Shown piece after piece: positions 58,494-64,000 of a stretch of 64,000 nucleotides of DNA (its first letter is position 1; each line of letters begins with the position of its first letter). The stretch spans positions 496,001 to 560,000 of the forward strand of contig JAJNNY010000016.1 in assembly GCA_022453515.1 (NCBI GenBank), written 5' to 3'. The notes beneath the pieces were generated by a model. It did no database searches, was not told where the DNA came from, and was given only the letters and a program-made list of their open reading frames with translations. Position numbers and translations under genes: made by a program. The stretch comes from Astrocystis sublimbata. Lineage: Eukaryota > Ascomycota > Sordariomycetes > Xylariales > Xylariaceae.

Positions 58494-59777
58494 ATGTATG
58501 AATCGCACCCGGCTAAACGCCTACGTCGACACAGGAGTTGCCCACCGAAATCGGAATTATGTATTGGGAATTCACGACTCGCGAGGCCTAAGTGGGAGGG
58601 CCCAGCGTGGTCCCCTCCTCACCGTTGGCCTGCCCCGTACCCCTTGGTCCCCAAACCCCCCAATTCCCATACGAACTTGCTGGGACGGAACACGGAGCCT
58701 GGAAGGCCGAGGATCCTCGACTGCGGAAGGTGTGGCTTCCACGATTCTGCGATCACTGCCGCGATCATGGACATGTTCTTTGGTGGGAGCGGCCCCAAAG
58801 ACATACCTATCAGTGAACCCACCAATGTCAAGGTTGCTACTGCTGGTGCTGCTGATGCTACTGATGCCGATACTACTGCTGATGCTGATGTTGCAGTTGC
58901 AGTTGCAGTTCCTCCTCCACTGCCCTCTACATCCCTTTTACCCCCTCCGCCCTTTGCGCCTCGTGCACTTCTTCTTCCACCGCCACCGTTTTCTCTGGAT
59001 GCACATCCTCTCTATCTATCAGTTCGTACTCCGATATCTCCTCTTCTGAGTCCGACCCCAACAATAGTCTGCGTCGACAATGAACCTACTGACGACAGGA
59101 TCGTGGGTGCTGCTAACGAGGTCGAGGTCGTGTTCGATTCCGATGCCGAAACCGACCACGGCGGCGCCATCCTGATCGATGAGGAACGACCAGACAACGA
59201 CGCCGACTCCGGTATTCGCAGGAGCTCTCCGCCCGAGGCATGGCCTCCGCCTGAGGAGGTGCTCTCCGACGAGTACATAGACTGGTACCTCCAGCAAGAC
59301 TTCGTCGTCCAGGATCCTAAGAACCACCTGGCACTGGTTCTCGTCAGAGAATCAGACGCGTCTTTGCCTGACGACGAGGACGAAGTCGAAGGCGACGCAG
59401 CCGTACCTTTGCCATCGATGGGCGGCGAACATGCCGCCACCATCCGCGTCGGTCCCGATGACTATTACGTCCGGAAAATCGGCGACGCGATTGCCAAGGA
59501 GTATTGGTTCTACAGGAACGTCTTCTGTGACCCGTATCTCCGGGACTGCAGGAATAAGGGGGATGACCATGACCAGGACCAGGACCAGGACCAAGACTAC
59601 GAAATCGAACACAGCGACAAACACGGCCAAGAACACGACCAAGAACACGGCGGCGAGCACGAGCAGGCGAGTGGCTCTCGGAAGGGGCCTCGTAAGCGAG
59701 CTCGTGCAGTGACCGACGCGGGGGTCGTCGAGAATAGCCGCTCATTCCCTGAGTTGTTTGCGATGGGACTTGAATAG
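58494..59777 (+). CDS. Low-complexity orphan protein
   Basis: Open frame of 427 codons without a recognisable domain. Composition changes along its length: Pro/Arg-rich start, Ala/Asp/Thr-rich repeats (ADATDADTTADADVAVAVAV), Pro/Leu-rich stretch (PPPPFAPRALLLPPPPF), acidic middle (DEERPDNDADSG), a more ordered block (LSDEYIDWYLQQDFVVQDPK, YYVRKIGDAIAKEYWFYRNV) and a C-terminus of Asp-Gln and His-Glu repeats (DQDQDQDQDYEIEHSD, then HGQEHDQEHGGEHEQ), before a basic nuclear-signal-like RKGPRKRARA. The ordered block suggests a real protein rather than a chance frame. The true start may be the ATG at 58767 (MDMFFGG) instead of 58494. The His/Asp repeats arise from GACCAGGACCAG-type tandem hexamers at 59571-59595. 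Confidence 0.6.
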   Translation: MYESHPAKRLRRHRSCPPKSELCIGNSRLARPKWEGPAWSPPHRWPAPYPLVPKPPNSHTNLLGRNTEPGRPRILDCGRCGFHDSAITAAIMDMFFGGSGPKDIPISEPTNVKVATAGAADATDADTTADADVAVAVAVPPPLPSTSLLPPPPFAPRALLLPPPPFSLDAHPLYLSVRTPISPLLSPTPTIVCVDNEPTDDRIVGAANEVEVVFDSDAETDHGGAILIDEERPDNDADSGIRRSSPPEAWPPPEEVLSDEYIDWYLQQDFVVQDPKNHLALVLVRESDASLPDDEDEVEGDAAVPLPSMGGEHAATIRVGPDDYYVRKIGDAIAKEYWFYRNVFCDPYLRDCRNKGDDHDQDQDQDQDYEIEHSDKHGQEHDQEHGGEHEQASGSRKGPRKRARAVTDAGVVENSRSFPELFAMGLE

Positions 59778-61771
59778 TGATTGCCTTAAGCTGCTGCGTC
59801 TCATGTTCTGATGGTATTGTCTACGGATACTTGGAGATGAAGAGCTTCAAGATGTGTTTGTTCTGTCGTTGGCGTTTGTGGGGGTAATTTGATCCACCTA
59901 GGAGTTTGGGGCAGTTGATGATGATGATGACGACGACGATATGAAAGGTGTTTCTAACACGTGTATACGAATTTTCCTTGCGAATGTTCGCCAATACAGA
60001 GAGACCTTCTATGATGGTTATCGGCTTGTTTACACTCTTGCTGGCACTTTCGTCCTAGAATACTTTTTTTAATATCTCATGCTAAGACTTGTTATGGCTC
60101 TATCACTGGCGGACCTAATTCCTATATATAATGTTTTAATCCTGATCCAGATAGCTGGTGCGAGGAGCTTGCCCTTTCCTTGCACACAGTTATTCGTACA
60201 CAATATGAATCGGTAATAAATACACAGTAAAAGCGACCCATTGTTTAATAAACACGAAAAACCTAGCGGATTCCTATTAAATGATTTCGCTACAAGCTTT
60301 GATTCTATAGTGAAATAAGTCGAAATGCCTGTTGCTGCTGGTTGGTTGGTTCGATTAATATTGCCTCAAAATCTATTGAAATCTATTTACTAATTGTAAT
60401 GGCGATTCATCGCGATCTTGAGAAGCAGAAAAGATAAATATCTTGTGATAGTAACAAGGGGGGCGGGGTATCTGAGGAGATGGAGTGATGTTACCCAAGC
60501 TAGTGTCAGCCAGGTTTGCACTGTTGGTACGTAGACTGACTGCATCGGCGAGGTTCATAAAATCTACCACATTCACCTAAACGTAGTTGATGGGTAAATA
60601 CACGAAGTGTAGTACATATTGTGTCTTAAACCATGATATCGTCAGAAATTACACCCCAAATTGGAAACCAGTAATCAGAACCAAGTTTTAGAGAATCTTC
60701 CGGGTACCATGTGTTGTTAAACATTATACACATCATCAGATTCCCTATGATGTTTCCGAGTGAAAAGCTGGTCCTTTTAGATATCTTAGAGCACGAAAGT
60801 ACCAAGAAGCCAGAAACAGCCTCAAGAAACAGCCTCAAGAAACAATCTGCTTGGTGCAACAAGACTTTAGCCCCTCGCAAGTTATGTATTGACACTGCTT
60901 GTGCTGCAACATTGACACCGAAGAAGAATCGAGGCCGTTGGCTTACGATCGTTTACAATGCGGACAAAGCCAGGTTTGCTCTGTCACTCAGACCAAACGA
61001 ATAATCCCAATGACAGGAGCTGCCTCGAACAATATATGCCCGAATGCACACACGGAGTCGTCCTCGTCACAACTAGGAGTTGGTAGTGGAAGATTGGTCT
61101 ATGTTCGACGAAGGGAATAGGGCCTAACATCTAAGTTGACAAAATGGACGATGATGATGAGTGTTGCCAACTATTGTGCAAGTCGCTCGACAATATTTCT
61201 TCTATAGAAGGACTATTAATATTAGCTAATCGGCCCAGGCGTCTCCCCTTTCACTCTCTCAAGCATCTACATACAGTCAGTCAACACCATATCAAAGATC
61301 AAATATATTTATATCGGTTCGATACCCTTGACGAACGAATTAAGCTAAGGCTTCCATTCTCCTACCTACATTCTCTATCTATCCACGTTGATACATGGTG
61401 AGAAGAGCAAAGCCTAGCAAAGCAGAGCAGAGCAGAGTGGTGTACCCACCTAGGTAGACAACAGGACGAAACCCCATAACCCAGAAGCCAAGTATCAAGT
61501 ATTGTCAAAGCATTACCTCTCCACCTAAACGCCGATGTTGCGCCTGACCTATGCTTTGCTTACTCTGGTGAACAAACTTCTAACCACCACCCACTGCATA
61601 GCCACTACTACTATACTTTGTTTTTTTTACAACTACATGGACTCTCCACATCTTCGTCGCTTCCTGATCACGACAGATAAAGCTTGTAATAGGGGGCGAG
61701 CCGTAGAAGGGAGCCATAAGCCACGCAATGGAACGGGAAAATGCTGTTTTTGTATTACTGCTGCCACAACA
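59778..61771. other. Intergenic stretch, convergent 3' flanks
   Basis: About 2 kb between the orphan frame (+) and SEC63 (-). AT-rich from 59990 to 60400. GCAAAGCAGAGCAGAGCAGAG tandem near 61415-61437. No domain-bearing frame on either strand. Confidence 0.6.
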
Positions 61772-63922
61772 CTAGGACTCGTCTTCCGTATCGGTGTTCG
61801 TGGCGCTCGTATCTGACTCTTCCTCTTCTGTTCCACTTTCATCGTCAGATCCGTCCTCATCGGCCACCTCTTTCCGCTTGGCAACGGGACCGCCCTTAAG
61901 GGCGCTCATCTGGCCAGCAATAGTATCTGCAGCGCACGTTAGCAACGAATCATCTGTAAAAAGGACGCTACATGGAAACTCACCCTCGTCAGGCTCGCTG
62001 ATCTCATCCTCTGCGGCCATCTGTGCTGCCTTGCTGGCTTCCTCTACGGATAGTGTGACCTCCATCTTAGTGTCGAAGCCGACGTAGCTGTCGCATACCA
62101 GATGCATGACGAAGGTGTAGTTGCCGGCTTGCGGGGGTGCGGCGAACTGGGCCTTTAGAGTTTGCATGTGGTAGGTAGGCTTGCCCTCGGGTGTGAATAT
62201 AGGCTTGTCGAATGTAGTGAAAGTGAACGGGGGCACCGCCATTCTGCCCTGTTTGCTGTCGGACAAAAATACATGCCATTTTGGCGAATGATCTCGGGCA
62301 TATTGAGGCGCGAATGTGATGGGTGGTGAGACCGGCTTGATGTCCTCAGTCACGATCTTTCCACTGGCGTCCTTGACTGTCTTCTTCCGTCCTAACATGG
62401 CATCGAGATCGTCTTCAGCTGGGTCCACGTCTTCCAGATCAATCTCGTCGACTGCCGGCACATTTGTGCTTCCAGGAGGTACAAAACGGCCCTTCACGAC
62501 AAAAGAGACTAGTGACTGTGGGATGATGTATTTCTCGCCGGTCACCTTGAAGAAGGCCTTTGAGACCTCGAAATAGGGTAGTTGCTGAGAAACTCCGAGA
62601 ACTGTCTTGTATTGTTCATCATTGAGAAGACCCTTTCCAATGACGAGCTTTTTCCGTTCGGCGTCTGGCAGATCCATGAATTGTTGGACAGACATGTGGA
62701 TTTTGGAGTCACCCTCGACCGCCTTAACGACATCAGGGGTAAAATGCGGGAGCTGGAAGAGGGGAGAAGCCTTCGGCGGGATTGCCTGGATGAGTCGCTG
62801 GCTGATGTAGTAAGAGGCTAGGAGAGGTGCTGTATTTCCATATGCGAGCGCTATGGCAGTAAAGGAGCGGCAAAGGCTCTGGGCGACGGGTGCAACTAGG
62901 TATTTGGCGCTGTTGAGAGCTGGGTCATCCAGCTCGACCCTTCCCAGGTAGGCCCAGAGGAGGGCGAGGACCTTCCGCCTGACGCCGCTCTCTAGATCTT
63001 CCAGCTTGTCCTTGTCCTTGTCTAACATCCCACCAGCGTAGGGCGTGACCTCGCCCTTGGCTAGAATTCTTGACTCGATTTTCGACAGACCAGACTCGGC
63101 CTTGTCGCCCTTGAGGAATGACCTAAACTCGACACCGGAGCTGAGGGCGGTGATCAGGTCGCCCTCGTCGGTTGCGTCGTTGTATTCGCGGAACAGGCTG
63201 TTGGCGCTCTCGACCTGGACGCCTTCCTTGGTCATGCGTTGGGTGCCGTACCACCACGAGCCGACAAGATAGGGGAGCAGGACACCGAGGAGGGCGGCGT
63301 AGACCAAGACGACGTACTTGCCATTGCCGTCTGACACGATGAATTTGGGCAGGGCAATGCCGATGGAGAAGCCCTGCTTGCCGTCGGGATGGCCGAACTG
63401 GATCCAGTTGTTGCGGACCTCCTCGTCGGTCAGAGCCTGGTAGGCCTTGGTCAGCTCGACCCATTGGTCGTTGAGCGACTCGATGGTCTCGTTCTTGGCA
63501 GGGTCGGGGCGGATCTTGTCGGGGTGGAACCTGAGCCCGAGTCTCTTGTAGTGGGACTTGATCTGCTTCTCGGTAGAGGACTCAGGGACGCCGAGGATGT
63601 CGTAGGGGTTCCACAGCTTGGCGGTGGTGCGCTGGGTGGTGACGATCAGATACAGCATGCCGGCCATGATGGCCCAGCCGAGGAAGGCGGCGATGGCGCG
63701 CTTCACCTTGCGCTGCTTGCGGCGGTGCGCCTTGGCTTGCGCCTGGATGAGGTCGCCATGCTCGGGCTTGTACTCGGTCCGTATCCTGGGGGCGAGGGCC
63801 TCGGGGTCTTTGGAGGGCGACAGCAGGCTGTAGGTGAGGGGGAGGGTGACGATGGTGGACAGGGTGAAGATGAAGAAGGGGTAGAATTGACCCTGCTCGT
63901 CGTATGAGTAGTCTGAACTCAT
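61772..63922 (-). CDS. sec63: ER translocation J-protein SEC63
   Basis: Polytopic ER protein that recruits BiP to the Sec61 translocon for (mainly post-translational) import. Two exons, 63922-61984 and 61926-61772, give 697 residues. TM segments at about 13-34, 77-95 and 207-224; a lumenal J domain between TM2 and TM3 (about 104-175) with H133-P134-D135 (LRFHPDKIRPD); the Sec63/Brl domain (about 245-625); and an acidic C-terminal tail (DEDGSDDESGTEEEESD, then TDTEDES), in yeast the CK2-phosphorylated Sec62 contact. The terminal intron (61983-61927, 57 nt, GTGAGT...GCTAACG...GCAG) has no stop and is a multiple of three; reading through would insert 19 residues including Cys and Phe unlike the acidic neighbourhood, so splicing is assumed. 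The start at 63922 begins MSSDYSYDEQGQFYPFF, as in the family; an upstream in-frame ATG at 63994 lies in a Ser/Asn repeat. Confidence 0.95.
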   Translation of the reverse strand: MSSDYSYDEQGQFYPFFIFTLSTIVTLPLTYSLLSPSKDPEALAPRIRTEYKPEHGDLIQAQAKAHRRKQRKVKRAIAAFLGWAIMAGMLYLIVTTQRTTAKLWNPYDILGVPESSTEKQIKSHYKRLGLRFHPDKIRPDPAKNETIESLNDQWVELTKAYQALTDEEVRNNWIQFGHPDGKQGFSIGIALPKFIVSDGNGKYVVLVYAALLGVLLPYLVGSWWYGTQRMTKEGVQVESANSLFREYNDATDEGDLITALSSGVEFRSFLKGDKAESGLSKIESRILAKGEVTPYAGGMLDKDKDKLEDLESGVRRKVLALLWAYLGRVELDDPALNSAKYLVAPVAQSLCRSFTAIALAYGNTAPLLASYYISQRLIQAIPPKASPLFQLPHFTPDVVKAVEGDSKIHMSVQQFMDLPDAERKKLVIGKGLLNDEQYKTVLGVSQQLPYFEVSKAFFKVTGEKYIIPQSLVSFVVKGRFVPPGSTNVPAVDEIDLEDVDPAEDDLDAMLGRKKTVKDASGKIVTEDIKPVSPPITFAPQYARDHSPKWHVFLSDSKQGRMAVPPFTFTTFDKPIFTPEGKPTYHMQTLKAQFAAPPQAGNYTFVMHLVCDSYVGFDTKMEVTLSVEEASKAAQMAAEDEISEPDEGEFPCSVLFTDDSLLTCAADTIAGQMSALKGGPVAKRKEVADEDGSDDESGTEEEESDTSATNTDTEDES

Positions 63923-64000
63923 GGCGCAGACGTGCCCTACGACAGGGTCTTGGGGAGCGCTGTTGCTGTTGCTGTTGCTGGGGGGGCGGATCACTCAGCA

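Noticed and set aside
2832..64000. A multi-gene defence or biosynthetic system
   Set aside because: From CWC22 onward the genes are mostly housekeeping genes of unrelated pathways on both strands; no backbone synthase, NLR, CRISPR, transposase or toxin-antitoxin arrangement was seen.

Overview
This window looks like nuclear chromosomal DNA from a filamentous ascomycete (Pezizomycotina, probably Sordariomycetes). The reasons are short spliceosomal introns (mostly 55-150 nt, GT...AG, often with a CTAAC/CTAAT-like branch site), a density of about one gene per 3 kb on both strands without operons, and protein families typical of filamentous fungi. The species cannot be named from the sequence alone. 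I recognise no rRNA, tRNA, CRISPR array or intact transposon. Exon-intron models were built by hand from reading frame, splice signals and remembered family conservation; phases were checked for every spliced gene.

Layout. 1-2.3 kb: 5' part of an FAD-dependent monooxygenase (runs off the left edge) and a SnoaL/NTF2-like protein. 2.8-12.5 kb: CWC22 splicing factor, DPM2 (dolichol-phosphate-mannose synthase subunit) and a large BCAS3-like WD40 protein. 12.5-17.6 kb: gene-poor, with a second SnoaL-like gene, a 32-base G run and a cluster of hairpins. 17.6-27.1 kb: an ING-family PHD-finger protein, a bactofilin-like protein, a multi-pass membrane protein of unknown function and a single-C2H2-finger protein. 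27.1-34.4 kb: 7.3 kb with no gene I can support. 34.4-52.3 kb: a gene-dense core with a Par32-like GRGGAGN-repeat protein, RLP24, PAM18, a Gfd2/YDR514C-like DEDDh nuclease-fold protein, Ku80, a TMEM205-like membrane protein, a small conserved-looking protein, a DUF1295 membrane reductase-like protein and topoisomerase III. 52.3-55.6 kb: gene-poor. 55.6-64 kb: a Stb3-like regulator, a low-complexity orphan and SEC63.

How the genes work together. Most are unrelated housekeeping genes: splicing (CWC22), ER translocation and glycosylation (SEC63, DPM2), mitochondrial import (PAM18), 60S ribosome assembly (RLP24), DNA repair and topology (Ku80, TOP3), chromatin (ING, Stb3-like). There is no biosynthetic cluster or defence island. 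Several genes are divergently paired (RLP24/PAM18 and Ku80/TMEM205-like) and may share promoter regions.

The most unusual items are the bactofilin-like fold in a fungal gene, very small first coding exons (3 nt in DPM2, 5 nt in RLP24), stop-free introns with lengths divisible by three in CWC22, Ku80 and SEC63, the hairpin/poly-G patch at 16.7-17.2 kb, and many dispersed TACCTAGGTA-type palindromes in the intergenic DNA. I did not find a clear, previously undescribed multi-gene system.
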